A DNA stretch of 64,000 nt from Apostichopus japonicus (lineage: Eukaryota > Echinodermata > Holothuroidea > Aspidochirotida > Stichopodidae). Below the pieces are notes generated by a model. It had not been told where the DNA came from. It saw only the letters and a program-made list of their open reading frames with translations, and did no database searches. Positions within the stretch are counted from its first letter, which is position 1; each line of letters begins with the position of its first letter. The stretch lies in NCBI RefSeq assembly GCF_037975245.1, contig NC_092576.1:25743611-25807610 (forward strand), given 5' to 3'. The translations under genes were made by a program, and so were the position numbers. Below are positions 42,656 through 57,600 of the stretch, in pieces.

Positions 42656-45600
42656 GTAGGCCCCTAATCATTAGCTCTCTTTGCAATTTTGTATTTTGAT
42701 TCACCTCTTGTAATTAAAAAAAAAAAGGACTTCAAAGAAAGGTCTTCATCTACATGCAGTTTAGTGCAACGATCATACATATTTCCTGTATATGACAAAA
42801 CCTATTTATGGACTATCACCCGCCAACTCGCCCACCCCCCCCCCCCCCCTCCTCCTCAGAAAGATTCCACTGTAAACAATACATAGCACAGGTAGTGATT
42901 AATTCTAGAGGTTGAAACCAAATTTTGTACACCAAAACACAATATATGTACAAGCGCGAAAAATCACCTTACGCCATGATGGTTATCATGCATAAATCAG
43001 CGTGCCTATATGTCTTTGGGTATTAACAACACTGGAATCTTCAACTTGATGTTTACCTTAAACATTTCAGATCAAGAGACTGAATATGATAGATTCCTCG
43101 CCGGCGTCTCTGCCCATTTGACATTTTCCATAACAGTGAAACTGTGTGATAACTTTGAAGTTACTGATAAGAACAAGAAGACAGTTATCTCCAGTCAGAA
43201 TCCAGGACTTTCCTTCCTCCAGACAATTGATGAGATGGGTATCATTAATCCTTCTGATGTCAGCAAATTAAAGACAACTTTAGAAGAATATCATCTTGTC
43301 CAGGCAGTAGCTAAGATACACGAATACCAGTCCTTGGTACTCTCTGACGAAACGATGCCACAAGATGAAGGTATTGTAAATTCATGTGTATGTTACAAAC
43401 TACTTTACACTCCACTGGTACAAGTTTCATGCCAGTTTTAAGGAATATTCCTGACTTGAAGACTTCAGAGCTCAAAAACAGATAAACATACAAATTGCAC
43501 TCATTTTCTTTAAAAAAAAAGGGTTGGAATACAGAATACTTTAGGATTAATGAACGACACAGGAAGCCTGAAGTTAAACTATAACAACTGTGATTTCTCT
43601 CTTGGAGAATCTCATATCATTATGTGATTTCTTTTGCCTATACATGAACATAACATCACGTCATTCAATTTGCATACTACTTTTCATTGTTTTTCTATAG
43701 CATATATGAACATTAAATTGCAACATTCAAATTGCATACTTCTTATAGTTAGTTGACTTGTACAAGTTTTACACCCCGTTCTAAATACAGCACACCTACA
43801 TCCTGGCCAACAGATACATTGAACATCAGTACAAAATGAATATCCCTAATTTAATTGCTTTTCCACCGTCCCCTCACTGCAAACTCACTATAATTCACTT
43901 TTATCCCAAAATGCATTTTAACTATTATCATTACATGGCAGGTTTTACAGCATTCGGGCAACAAGTCCAGGACCTTCAGACAGCATCTTCACTCAGCAGG
44001 GTGCAGCAGCTCCTTCCATAGATTTTAATTATTTACTTTGATAATTCAAAACAATTTCTCGATTTTAACCATAAGCTTTTTTGAGACAGCTTTCTAGCCT
44101 GGCTGATATACACATATTGATGCCTGAGGTTCCTCCAGGAGACTGATCTTTACCATCCAGGATAACTACTTTACACCTGGGTGTGACAAGACTATGGAAA
44201 GTTCCACCCTTTTTTCCACTGAAGGTGTAACAGATTTAACCTTGGAATTTTCCACCACTATACCATGCTCCCTGAGATCATGTAATATTTCTTAAGCATA
44301 ACTGGAGGTTAACACATGGAAACACTCTCCTACAATACAAATACCACAGGGGATTGAACTAGACATAGCATGTGGAGGATTTCCTCTACTAATCAAGGAG
44401 GAATTAAAGTCACCAACAACTTTTGACAATGCAGACTGAGATGTCAAAACATGTTTTGAGCTGATGCACATTGATGCAACTCACAGCTTTAATAGGCCGT
44501 TTACAAGAACGTGGCAGGCTTGCTTCAAGCATGCATAGGTAAAGCTTAAACTAAAACCGCAGATATGCCCTGCAATTTGAACCCGCTTTTTCAATGAGTT
44601 AACTCCAGGCAATAGGGGAATGATTTGAAAACCTATGGAAACATCCAAACCAGGTTGGCAGGAAATATTTCTCTTTTTTTGTATACTAAACATATTCTCA
44701 GTATCACTAAAGACACTGTTCTTCTGTTCATAATAACGGCATAGTTTTAAGGGCGTATTCAATGTGATTAGCACAGCATCCGATTTCTGTCCTTGATTAA
44801 TTAAACCTTAACTGGGTAAAAAAAATAATTGTTGAATACCAGTTTAATGATTTAATGAAGTGTGGGCAAAGGATTAGGCATTTATTAGGCATTTGTATGA
44901 CGACGTGTTCTGCGAAATGTTCAACACCTTTTATAGTACAGACCGTTACAAATCTAAAACATTGCGGAATATCCACAATCTTGCAGAGAATATAGTTACA
45001 CAATTGTAATAGATTATTCTATCAGAGAATACGAGCAGCAATCGACAGCTAGGCAGTGAGTCTTTTCGGCACGTGCATACATCATCCAAGTAGCGCACAC
45101 GGAAGCTGGTCACTTCGCTCAACAACTATTTCGCCCAACTGCCATTTCGCCCAACCTTACTATTTCGCCCAACCAGCCTGGTCATTTCGCCCAACCAGTC
45201 TGGTCATTTCGCCCAACCTTGATTAAATATGATACTTCAATAAGGAAACGTTCGGGAATTGTTAACGTTACAGGATACGAACCGAATACTAAGGAACTTG
45301 AAGTCCTTTAGTTTGTATAACTTTAGTTGGAAACGTTCGGGAATTCTTAACGTTACGGGATACGAACCAAATATTAAGGAAACTTGAGGATGGATCAGTG
45401 TTTTAGGGGCTAGGTGTGATAGGTTTGATAGAAAACGTTCGGGAATTGTTTATTCCACACCGATTCCCCTTTGTATAATAATATAACTTCCATTGTATGC
45501 GTAACCGCCTAAAGTAGTGTAATACTATAACACAAAATAAATCAAATTGAACTAGTGAAATAGAAAAGGTGATATTATTCCATACCGATTCCCCTTTGTT

Positions 45601-48600
45601 ACGTATAATAATATAACTTCCATTGTATGCGCATAACCGGCTAAAGTAGTGTTATACTGTAACTCAAAATAATTCAAATTGAACTAGTGAAATAGAAATG
45701 GTGATATTATTCCACACCGATCCCCCTTTGTTTGTGTAATAATATAACTTCCATACTGTATGCGTAACCGCCTAAAGTAGTGTAATCCTCCCATTATACC
45801 CGAAATAACTGCTCAGACTCCGATCGATATCGAGCGGACCTCACTTTATTTACCTACCACGAAGTAATACAACCCAAAATAAATCAAATTGAACTAGTGA
45901 AATAGAAAAGTAATATTATTCTGACTGAATATGAGGAACAAAATGGTTGGGCGAAATGACCAGGCTGGTTGGGCGAAATGACCAAGCTGGTTGGAGGAAA
46001 TGACCAGGCTGAATGGCAGTTGGGGCGAAATGGTTGTTAGGCGAAGTGACCAGAAAGCGCGCACACGTACTGTTTTCTACTTTCCCGGTACAGCCGACCT
46101 TTACCTACCACCTTTTGAAAAAGTTGATGCTCTGCGCAGGGAAAACATTGTTCGTCTCTGCAAAACAATATTTTGGGTGGTACACCTTGTCGTGGGGGTT
46201 ACGTAACAAATCCTTAAGGTAAAACAATTCATTCATAGTTTCCAAAATGAAAGCTAATCAAATGGAAAACCTTAAAATATAGTACTGTTCTAGCAGATAT
46301 GCCGACTTTGTGTTCGTAAAATTTTTCCAACAACTCTAACCAAAAAAAATGTTTGCTCACTTTACCCAAAAGAAATAATTAACCCCTAAAACAAAATGGT
46401 TGGGTTGGGCTCGAGATATGCTGCAAATATATGTTGTTGCAACTCCATTTCCGCACCTATTTTATGCTATACCATTTTACTTGACATTGATGTAAAAACA
46501 TTTTTCTTGGCAAGCTGCCAACAAGAAATTCGACTATCAGTGTATTTTGCTAGTATTGCATCAAAGAAGTTATGGCGTGTAGACTAGACGCTTTACGGCC
46601 ACTGTGGCACAACCTTTGTAGCTTGGTCTTTACACTCAATCTCAAGCTATAAATGTAATCGAGAATGGGAATAAGCCTATCTGTTTTTAGTAGTTATCAA
46701 TGCAACATGTATATCTTTTCGAATTTCCTGTTATTTTTTCTAATACAAAGTTCAGCAATATTCGTATTGAACGTGTTTGCGAAGGTTTTGGTGTGCTTTT
46801 ACGAAAGTTCGGCGTATTGATAAGGCTTTGTGGGTCTAGAACATTGGACCTTTGTTACTCGATCAATTCATGCTGGCTCAAAATGTATTCATCTCACCTG
46901 GTAGGCCTACGCAGAACTTTTTTAAGGAAAGTATTTTTGTACATACTCTGATGATCAGCTGTAAGATTATGTGGTGCATTATGATTCCTAAGCAGCGTTG
47001 ATAATTCATTTCTTACAATGACATGAAATTAGTGCTAACCAAAACTGTAATGATCACGGGAAACCTAACAAGTGCATTACGCCATATCGTTCATTCAATT
47101 CACCATTATTGTTTGTTGTGTTTTGTTTTTTATCTCGAGTCTGAATGACGTGAAACGAAAACTCCGCGGCACGTCCCATCAAGTTTCGACACAATACTTG
47201 CCCTGATACTTGTGTTGCACCAAATGCCAAGCAATGGGAATACCTCATCGTCCAACCCCATACGATGCTTAGTCTCTTGCGACATGTTGTACAGGAAAAT
47301 ATCGTTAATAATTATAATGGGCGTTGCAAATTATCTGAAATTCTGCAAGAAAGCAGCACAAACTTTATACTGTATGTATGCGGATTTATGGGGGCAGCTA
47401 CACTGTGTACTACTCAGCTATGCCTTACGTAATACTTTCATTCCCACTGCATTAGTCTTTTGTACACACAACCAATTTTAGAAGATACAACACAGTTTAT
47501 GTCGATACAGAAATAAGCAAGCAGCGGAAACCACAACTGATAAAATCCATCGTATCTTTTGATTATTTACATTTGTCAACGTTTACCCGGGCTAAGCTGT
47601 CCTAAGCCAACCTCTCACGAGGGGCTTGATAAAGCTCGGGCTAGCCCTGTTCCCACGCAGAAAAAGAGTGGAGCAATTTTCCCTCCCCTCAATAGGTGGA
47701 TCAAAGGTGAAGCAAACCTGCGTTTGTGGGATTGGCCTAATAGTTTTGTATTTTTTTGAGAAATTAAATAAGGCAGATTTTATTTACTTCATTATGATGA
47801 GTGCATTGTTGTGTTGTGTTATCTGTGATGTCATACATTGTTGTATATACCAACAGCTCTTTCTCCCGTTGACTTCACAATTAAACAATGACTCTTTTTA
47901 CGGAGGGGTCCTTATTGCATTAGTTACAAAGAAATACAAACAGTATCATTCTTTCTATGTATGACAGCAATCATTGTACATTTTTTGTCTCTAAATAAAA
48001 GAAAATTAATTTTTAAATTCTGATTTCTCAATATTGGTACATGTAGGGTCTTTGAAAATAAATTGCAGATAGATTTATCAGTATATGATGGTGTGAATGA
48101 ATTATAATAACATCTGGGTTTTCATTTGTTGCAAGTCTTGATGCATGACACTTTTTGTTATTATTGTTGTTTGTATTACTGGTAACTGTTAAACTGACTA
48201 AGCATGTTTGAGCGATGTCAGTATCTTAGTTTGTGTTGGAGTGAGCTTCCTTTACATTGGAAGATTATGAAAGATGTTAACACCGATACAGTGTTAACAG
48301 ATTATCCAAACTACAAACTACAAATTACATTTGCCTAACATCTTGGTAGATTTCTAGCATGAATTATGGAACATTTCACCTTCTCGTAGTGGCAATTGTG
48401 TTTCTGTATTTCTTGTTTTAAAGGTAAAGAGAACTTATTCATCAAATCCCTACAACAGAAGATGAAGAGTTGGTTTGAAACCATGACTCCTGTCCCTTGG
48501 AAGAAGTCTTGTCAATGGAAATCTAATGATCTCTTTATAGCCAGCAGCTTAGTCTTAACAAATTCTGGTTCAAAAATATCTAGCAGAGAAGTTAAACGAG

Positions 48601-51600
48601 CATGTAAGCTACACTACCGAGATATCTTTACTCATGAACGACTAAAAGAAGAGACTCGAATCATTCTGGGAGGACAGCCAGGCTCCGGCAAGACAATGCT
48701 TTCTTCTCAGTTGGCCTATGACTGGTGTTGTGGGAAGCTTATGGATATCCCCATGGTCATCTATCTGCCCTTGAAAATTGTTGATAACATGACAATTTAT
48801 CAAGCTATCAAGATGTTCTACATCCGTAAAGGCATTCCCATTACAGAAGAGGATATCGAGTCTATGCTTAACAGTGGTAAGAAGAAAGTCTGCCTCATAT
48901 TGGATGGGTTAGAAGAATACAATGGTGTAACCAAAGATGGAAGTCCCTCAGAGGTCATGAGAGTAATGACAAAGGAAAAACTGTCCAACTGCATTGTTAT
49001 AATCACAGCTAGGACAGATTATACCAAGCATCTACCCCCAGGTCCAATGTTGTCGATAGGAAGCTTTGGTGAGGATGAGAGGAATGAATACATTGAAAAA
49101 GTCTACTGTGATTATCTCAAAAGGCAAGAAGAAGTCAAGGAATTGATTGATAATGTTCCATTTATTCTTGATATTTGTAATGTTCCACTACTCTTTGTGC
49201 TTTTAGTACATAACATGGATAGATTAGGAAAGTTACAAGAGAGTCAGCTTGACAGGGTTACTCCTTTCGTGAAGGCCATTGTAGACATTCTGTGTTCTGT
49301 GCAGGATGAGGAAAACACCTCGGGTCATCTGTCATACCAGCAGGAACATACTAGTGCAAAGTATGTCAGCATTTCAGAGAGCGTAACATCAATAGACCCC
49401 CAAGATACATGCATTACATTGGAGGAACTTGCCTTTAACGGCCTCTGTAAAGGAAACGAACAATTGTTTTGGCAGAAAGACTTTGTGGATAGATGTGTCA
49501 GAAATAGCAAAGCATTGATAGATGCTGGGTTACTTGTTGTTGAGGAAGGAACTCCATTTAATTCCCCTAGTAGAGATCTTCAGACTGACTCAGGCAGTGA
49601 AAGTCCCCAGACTGATTCCATCAGTGATGAGTCACTGAACACATCTACGGTTACTTCAGAGATAAAGAAAGGGGTATCCCTTGAACCTGATCACTTGGAA
49701 TCTATCAATCAATCAAAGAATAAACCAATATTGAAATCTAAAGAGAAGAAATCAGAACCTTTACAGAAAAGAAAAGCTGCGAAATATGTCTCGCTACAGG
49801 TTAAATTCCTTCATAAGTTAATCCAAGAGTGGTTTGCAGCAAAGTATTTAGCCCTCCTCTTCTGGGGTCACAAATTAACTAAACACCATTACAAATATCA
49901 ATTGTTCAGAGAAAACTTGGCTAACATAGACCCAGCTGATCTCCATTATGTCTTGCGCTTCACTTGTCACATTTGTCCTCCAAGCTTTCATGTCATTGCC
50001 AATTTTCTAATGAGAGACTTTAAAACAGGAGATGCTGAGATTCCTGATTACATCGTGAACTGCATCTGCCTCTGTTTTGCCGAGTATGATGGTTACAAAG
50101 GGCACAAGTTCAAGGACATTGTCAAAGAGGTCTGTAGAAGAGAATCCGTCAACTTCAGCTCAGAAGATAGTCGACTGCTGCTGAGGTCAAAGGTTTCTAT
50201 GCTCACCTTTGCTTCAAGATCACAGGTAAAGTGTGAAAATACAAATTTCTTAGCTCAAATAAACAGCAAACCTCTGCTTATATCCAGATATATGTGATAC
50301 ATAATCTGAAATGTGCATGAATACTACATTCAATTGTCCTGTGTCAAGTACAGCATCAATCTGTAGGATACATCATTGAATGTCTATATTTCATCAATTT
50401 GTGCCAGACCTTAAGTAAATCTAGTATGTTGAGATATTAATGGTGAAAGCTTATTTTAAATATGGTACTTCTTGAAATGTAGTTCTCAATCCAGAGATTA
50501 AATTTGATCTTTGGTACAAGATCGACCTAATGTATTCATTCTTTGGATATCAGACTAAAGTATGAATTGGTCTACAGGTATTACAGTGGCAGATCATTCT
50601 GGGATGTGTGAATCATTTTCAAAACAACATTATCATATGCTGAACCATCTATTTATCTTACAAGATCAGTGTATCGTAAAGTACACATATCGTCAATGGT
50701 ATTAAACAAAGGTTGGCTATTAATCAATCCTTAGTGTTGCTTTAGGATATTGTGATGCATGAGACAACTCTAGGTGATTAAATACACAACATAGGACATA
50801 TTACAATGTTCATATCTTCAGTAGCAAACTAAGTTAATCTTAATGTCTCTCATCAGGTTTCTAGTTTTATGGTTTCCATTTGTTATTGTTGGGTACTGAT
50901 TTCAGGTTGAATTACTACAATATCTGTGGATTATATTCCAGATTCCAATTAAATGTCTGAAGCTTTCAGATGTTGTGGAAAAAGTTACAGAGAAAGCCCT
51001 GATCTTGAAGGCTGATGTCTCACTGGGAGTTTTGAAAACCCTGAGGGCTATTGAAGTTAAGCGGTGGGACCTGAAGCTGCTTGAACAAGATTATGAAGAT
51101 CTCATTAAATTCATTATCAACAATGAAATGGTTGAAGTAGCATGGTGAGGACTAATTAAAAGTTGGTAAACTAAAATAAAGCTTTTGCACTATGTGATAT
51201 TGAAAACAAAGATATATTGGAATGTGTGATTTATAGAGCTAAATGAAGAACATTCAGCAGAAATATCTCCAAGCATTTGATATCTTTGAACAATGGGAAC
51301 CATGTAAAAAGTTGGATTTTTCGATGCATCATTTCTTTTTCTGTCAGCCTGCTACATCGAGATTGCTGAGTCATAATTTACTCCACTCCTAGCTTACCTG
51401 TCTCCCAAAACCATAGCCCTCTCATTCGACCATGTCTAGGGTGAACTGGTACCCCCTCTATGACCAGTGACATTGGTAAAAGTCCATCCTTCTCATTCTG
51501 CCACCCGTAGTGCCTACACACAGAAAACAATATGTAAAATAATGTTATGCAAATCACGAGTTGTAAAAAAGTACATGGAATTATGTAAATATTACACAAC

Positions 51601-54600
51601 ATTCTGTAAAAGTTCATATGCATGCTATTGAGGATTACACAAACTTAATTGTAAACATCTACTGTGTCATTTTACATGATAGCAAGTCACTTTTGCCAAA
51701 GCGTTAACCAAACGGAAGCAGTTTACATAATACAACACTTCTTGTACCAGTTTGTCAAGTAAAGACATGCATCGTTACTAAATGTACTAGTAACCACGGC
51801 CTTATACACGTACAAGCCACATACCGTTACGTACACAGTGTGCGATTACGAGCTACAATGACATGGAAAATGACATTAGAAGACTGGGGCCTGGAAGAAT
51901 TGTTTGAAAAATTTGCAGGTTTGTTCTGATATTCTGTAAGGGAATGTGACAAGAACGAGAAATGCTTAGAGACTCACGACAAAGTTGGGTAGACGAATGA
52001 TTTTGATTCGCTTGCGTTACGTAGACCTAACGTTAAAGTCATACGATAAGCTAATATAATAGGCTAGCTGCTGTTTGCCATAGTCAACTCATAATTGTCA
52101 GCGAATACGTGTAGCCTACATACAAGTAAACATTAAACGGAATAGCCTACAGAAGGACGGAGGACTTGGGTCTAGGCCTATATTGTAACCTAGTGTATCC
52201 TATTCCTATTGTACATTAATCGTATTTTTGTATACACTGCGAGTCATTTTTTAAGTAGTACTAGGCCTAGTATGGTATACTTAGGCTATTTCAAGTCAGT
52301 ACATTTGAAATAGCATTGGGCAGAACGAGTTTTTCACAGTGCTGTTAAGGCCATCATTTGCATACCTCGCTTCTCATTGGCTGGGTCTTGCACTTTCGAT
52401 GCTGAATTGGGAAGTTCTTGCCTACGCTATGCGTGTGCGTATGTACATGAACATACGCGTGCGCGCATTGGATTGTCATTCGCGTACACGTGCTGGAGCT
52501 GGCTACTGTCTTGAAAGAATTTTGTTAGAAAATGTGTTCAAATGTTTTCTCTTTGCTTTTGACTTGTTTGTGTACATTTACATCCATAAGTTCCTAAACA
52601 ATACTGCGACCATGGACTTTGAGTGTACACGTCTCATTTTAGATGACTGTCCTTCTTTGAAGGTAAGGATTACTTAGGTTGATGATCCAAAACTGAAAAG
52701 CCAATAAATCGAATGAGTTAGTTTTGACAAGTGTGAAGCTTCGAACTGATGGTAGAACTTGCTGTACAGAGTACTGCGATGGCAATGCATGCAGATAAGT
52801 ACCAGGCGTTTACATGCTTTAAAACTGCTTAAAAACATTGGACAGCTTGACCGTTTCTGATTGACTATTAACTTGAGATGCTTTAAACTGATAGACTCTT
52901 ACATAGTTTTGAGCATACACATTGATTTGATTTTCAAAATTATGACCTTTTGACACGGTTTATTATGACCCATTTGCACGGTTTTCAGATAATATTATAC
53001 GAAAGATATAGGCCTTGTATTTAGTCTTGCATGTTAGTAGTACCACTGCCACTGTGGATTATAGTTATTGAACACAGAAATTGTCTTACGTTTATATTAT
53101 ATGGTGATTTTTGGTATCATTTTCAAATGGTTCCGTTTGATTTTACTTCTTTTAATTTACAGCAACAGAGTTGTGCGATTCCTTACCACAGGCATTCTTC
53201 ACCCGTGGCATAACACACCGACAAATAAGTTAACTCTACTCAAACGCGTACCATTGTACATTCTGCTGCTAGACTGTAATCTTTTTTGTTGTGAGTGTAG
53301 CAAAGTGGCTTTGTGAAATGTGGTATGTGATGAGCGATTCAGTGCAGCAGCTGCTAGTTAATATTGTAATTAATCTTATGTATACGGACTCCAGCTAATG
53401 GGGGCAAGGTATGCTAATCTTTGCCTTTACCGGGCTGGGAAAAAAATCGCCATCGGGCATGGGCCTATCGTTACGCTGGTACAACGTTCAATAAGGGATA
53501 AACATATATTCATGTAATGCAATTATAAGTAACACTAATCGCCATTTTAGCTTGTAAGTTGTGCAAGTAGACCGAGGCTGATGTGTTTCAAACGTACTTC
53601 AAGAAGTTAAGTTTGATTAAATTTTGGGCATTTTCTTTAGGAATGTTAAAATGGTGGTTAAAAGGGTGGTTAATAACTGCTTATGTTTTACACAATCTTA
53701 TTATGATGGAGTTCTATTTGCAAATAATTTCAGAAAGACCTCAGCCATATGTGTTACTTCCTGGAGGAAGCAAAATACATCCTCAGCAGACATTTGTGAT
53801 CATCGAGAGACATGCCTTACCCCAAATGACAATTATGAAGGCCATTGATATGTGCTTCAAAACATTCTATGTGTTTAATCTGGAATACCAAAATGCATGT
53901 CTTGGTGCCTAGGAATTTTTCCAAAAAGTTGTTTACGAGTTGCCTGGTGGTGTGAAGTGCAACCAGATTAGGGATTTTTGTGCTTACCGTGTCAACAAAA
54001 AATACAAAGTAACTGCAGTTTAGCAGTCGTCATAGACAGCACTCTGCGTTTTCTCATCTCACGGATCAGAATGAATCTAAAGTTGTTGCCTATTTGAAAT
54101 TGACTTGGGAAGAGTTCTTTCTTTGTGTTCAATCTAGACAACAACAAAGACAAAGTAACTGCATTGTAGCAATTGAATATTTTGGCACTTTTAAGTTGAC
54201 TTAATTCCACAAGACAGCACGTTTGTAGCCTAAATTGCTCATTTTACATTTAAAAGGATATAATATATGGACCTCTGGAATAGGAAGGTAGTAGGATGGT
54301 TAAAAGGATTGTCTGGTGGCCCAAAGAAGTTACCTTAAAAAATAGTAAATAATTTTCCAAACATGTTGTCAAAGTATGAGAACGCTAATGTTGCGTTTGA
54401 CAGAGAAACGATTTTTTAATCGTTATGGATAGACATTTCAAATATGATTTGAACAGTACAATACGTGACGTCAGCTCTGCCATAGCAGATTGCGTCATAA
54501 CCCACCCTCCGCACAGTACCTATACGGTAATCACAACAAAAACAGCGTTTGTATACAGATAAATTTCTTCCTTAATTTCCGGTGAAATTTCTTAAAAATT

Positions 54601-57600
54601 AGATATGTTTTCAAAAACTCCTTAAGCCGCCATGTACTTGAGCGGTGGTTCCGTGGTCTTTGAGTAACAGAAGGTAAATTTTAACAGCAGACTCCGAGTT
54701 GTTCAGGCTATACATCGCGCTATCCAGCTCCAACGCGAAAAATGTTCGCATGTAGGCTGTACTCAAACGTTGACAATCGGACAGTTCTGCGAAGCCTTAG
54801 CTTCTCAGTGCTATATTCTGCTCTGACAACAATTCGATCAATTTCTTCAATAATTTCCGGTGAAATTTCTTATAAATTGATATGATTTAAAAAACTCCTT
54901 AAGCCGCAATATATGTAGTAGATCGGTGGTTTCGTGGTCTTTGTGTAACACAAGATAAGTTTTAACAGCAGGCTCTTCGTTGTTTATACATTGCGGTATA
55001 CAGCTCCAGCGCGAAGAATGTTCGCGTGAATAGGCTACTCTAACGTTTACAATCGGACAGTTCTGCGATGACATCGATCCCGCCAAGTTTCATCTTTCGG
55101 TTTAACGAATACTTTACAAGTTTCCTTTTACTGTTAATTTGATCCGTGAATTTTATTTCAGCGATTTCGAAGAACAGTTTATGAACTGTGGTTTGAGTGT
55201 GAGTGTACTATGTGTAACGCTATACAAGTACACCAACTGAGCATCGTAGTATATACGTTCGCGAGTATGTACGTTATATATATGAGGCAATCCAATGTGC
55301 TTACACGTGAGTTAATTTGCTGCGGAATTGGGAGTGCTAACTTCAAGTCGCCTGTTTTGCCTATCTGCAAGCACTACGTCAATCACCATATTGAAGCGTT
55401 CGAACAAACGGTACTTTTGGTGAGAAACTGGTGAATTTGAAAACCAGATTTCTACAAGAAGAAAACGTCGAATGGGGACAATTTTTACATGGTTAGAAAG
55501 AGAAAAATAATAACTACAAGGACAATGTATCAAAATCTTCCACCAGACAATTCCTTTAATAGCTGAAAAATCAGACTTCAAATATCAAGCAAATGCCACG
55601 GTGACGACAAAATCAAAAATTTTAAAGTGTGATTATTCAGCCAATTTTGAAGCAATGCAACTGAAATTATCAGAGTATGCCTATTTTATAGTCGTCCAAA
55701 CACACAATAAATTCGGGAATTTTGGAGAGGGTCCAGCCATCCGTGATTTGACATGAAATGACCCATAAGCATGTTTAAGTTGGAAAGTTCATCATGATAT
55801 ATCTTCCATATTCTGCTATGAAGATCATATCCGTTATTCAGTTGCAATTTTTCGTGCTGTTCATGGGTTGATGTTTGTTTTAATTGGAAATTAACTAACT
55901 ATGAACAGATCATTTTATGTCAAAACATTTCTGCTAATGCTGCAGGTTGAGTTGCATTGTTGTCAAATTTTGCAGTAAGACAGTTGATTACGTTGGAGCT
56001 TTCACATATCTTCTACCTCTACATGTTGAGGGAGTGCGTTCAAAAGTTCCAAACTCAATCAAATGCTTTTAGTACATGTACTTTTCCAGAAAGTACAAAA
56101 GTAAATCACTTAAATTTCCATAGGCATGCATACTTAAAAGATATGACCTTTTGTTTATTTTTTTTTTTTTATTGTAGACAGTTTTCAAGTTCTGCGTTAA
56201 AAAAAAATTGATATAAAAGGTTCAATTCATCGCACATTCTGAATTATCTGTGTTGTCATCGCTTTCTGCTCTCTCTTAAATGTACCTTTCTGTGTGAGCG
56301 ATTCAAACATGCATCCAGATTTTTTTAACCTTATTACTAAAACCTGTGTAAAATATTCACTGAACTGGTGCATGTAAAATTCTCTGACAAAATTTTACAT
56401 AAAAATATTGTACTTGCGTTACATACTAATCATGTTAAACTTTACAAAACATCAGCAGTTAAGTAATTTTACTTGAATTTTTTTAGTGTTTTTATTTGAC
56501 ATGAAAATTAAGTAAAATTTTACTTAACCTGTGTAAAGCGTTTTCTGAGTGTAGATATGTTATCGTGGACAAAGCATAGTTTTTTGTTTCGATTATAATT
56601 GTAACCTATGCATCCATGCGTGTGTGTATGTGTGCGTTTAGTTTGTTTTCTGGCCGAGGACTTGAACAAAAGAATTCGAGGTTCTCGGTTGTAATTTCTA
56701 AAGAATCACCACGTCCTCGGAAGAATTTTATTGTATGGGGTATTGTTAAGGTCAGGGTACGTGGATTTGATCAATGGAAAAAACAATTGGGTCCTCGGTC
56801 TGAATATAAAACAGACATGTGCGTGTGTGTGTGTGCGAAGTCTCGCTTGTAAACACGATATCTCAAGTAGGGACCGATATAATATTTGGTGTATATGAGT
56901 AACACATTGAGTAGATAAACCCTATTGTTTTATGGGGAGGTCAAAAGTCATTTGGAGTCACCAGGGGCCGAATAGTGAAAACCTTGTAAACATGATATCT
57001 CAGGGAGGTAGGTTGGACCAATCTAATAGTTCGTGATTAGGAGGACCACAATTAGGAGCAACCGCCTATAGTTTTTTGTGGAGGTCAAGTGTAATTTGGG
57101 GTCACCTTGGGTCAAATTGTGTTAACCTTGTAAACACGATATCTCAAGAAGAAAAGCTTGGATCAATATCGTATTTCGTGTGAAGGAGAACCACATTAGG
57201 TTCAAGATCCTTATTATTTTTTGTGGAAGTCCAAGTACATTTGGGGTCACTAGAGGTCAAATTGTGAAAACCTTGTAAACACGATAACTAAAGAAGGGAG
57301 GTTGGACGATTCTCATATTAAGTATGTAGTTGGTACACGTTCAGTACAAGATTGTATTGAGGTCAAAGGTCATTTGGAGTCACTAGACTCCAAATTGTGG
57401 AACCTTGTTTTATAAGATACCGTCTCTCCCATAGACCATCCTATCAGATATACTGTGTGTTACGCCTCATACGAATAGGAGGCTATTAGCAATTGGTGAT
57501 AGCTTATGGGCATCCGTAGAATCTAAACTGAAAACTCGAACATATTTGCATTGGCTTGAACGTGCCGCTCGTGCAGCGGTTCTATTGGACGTTTTCCGTC

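Noticed and set aside
47054-47481. Overlapping open frames on both strands in the DED2-NACHT intron
   Set aside because: No recognisable motif and no phase-compatible splice sites linking them to the NLR exons.
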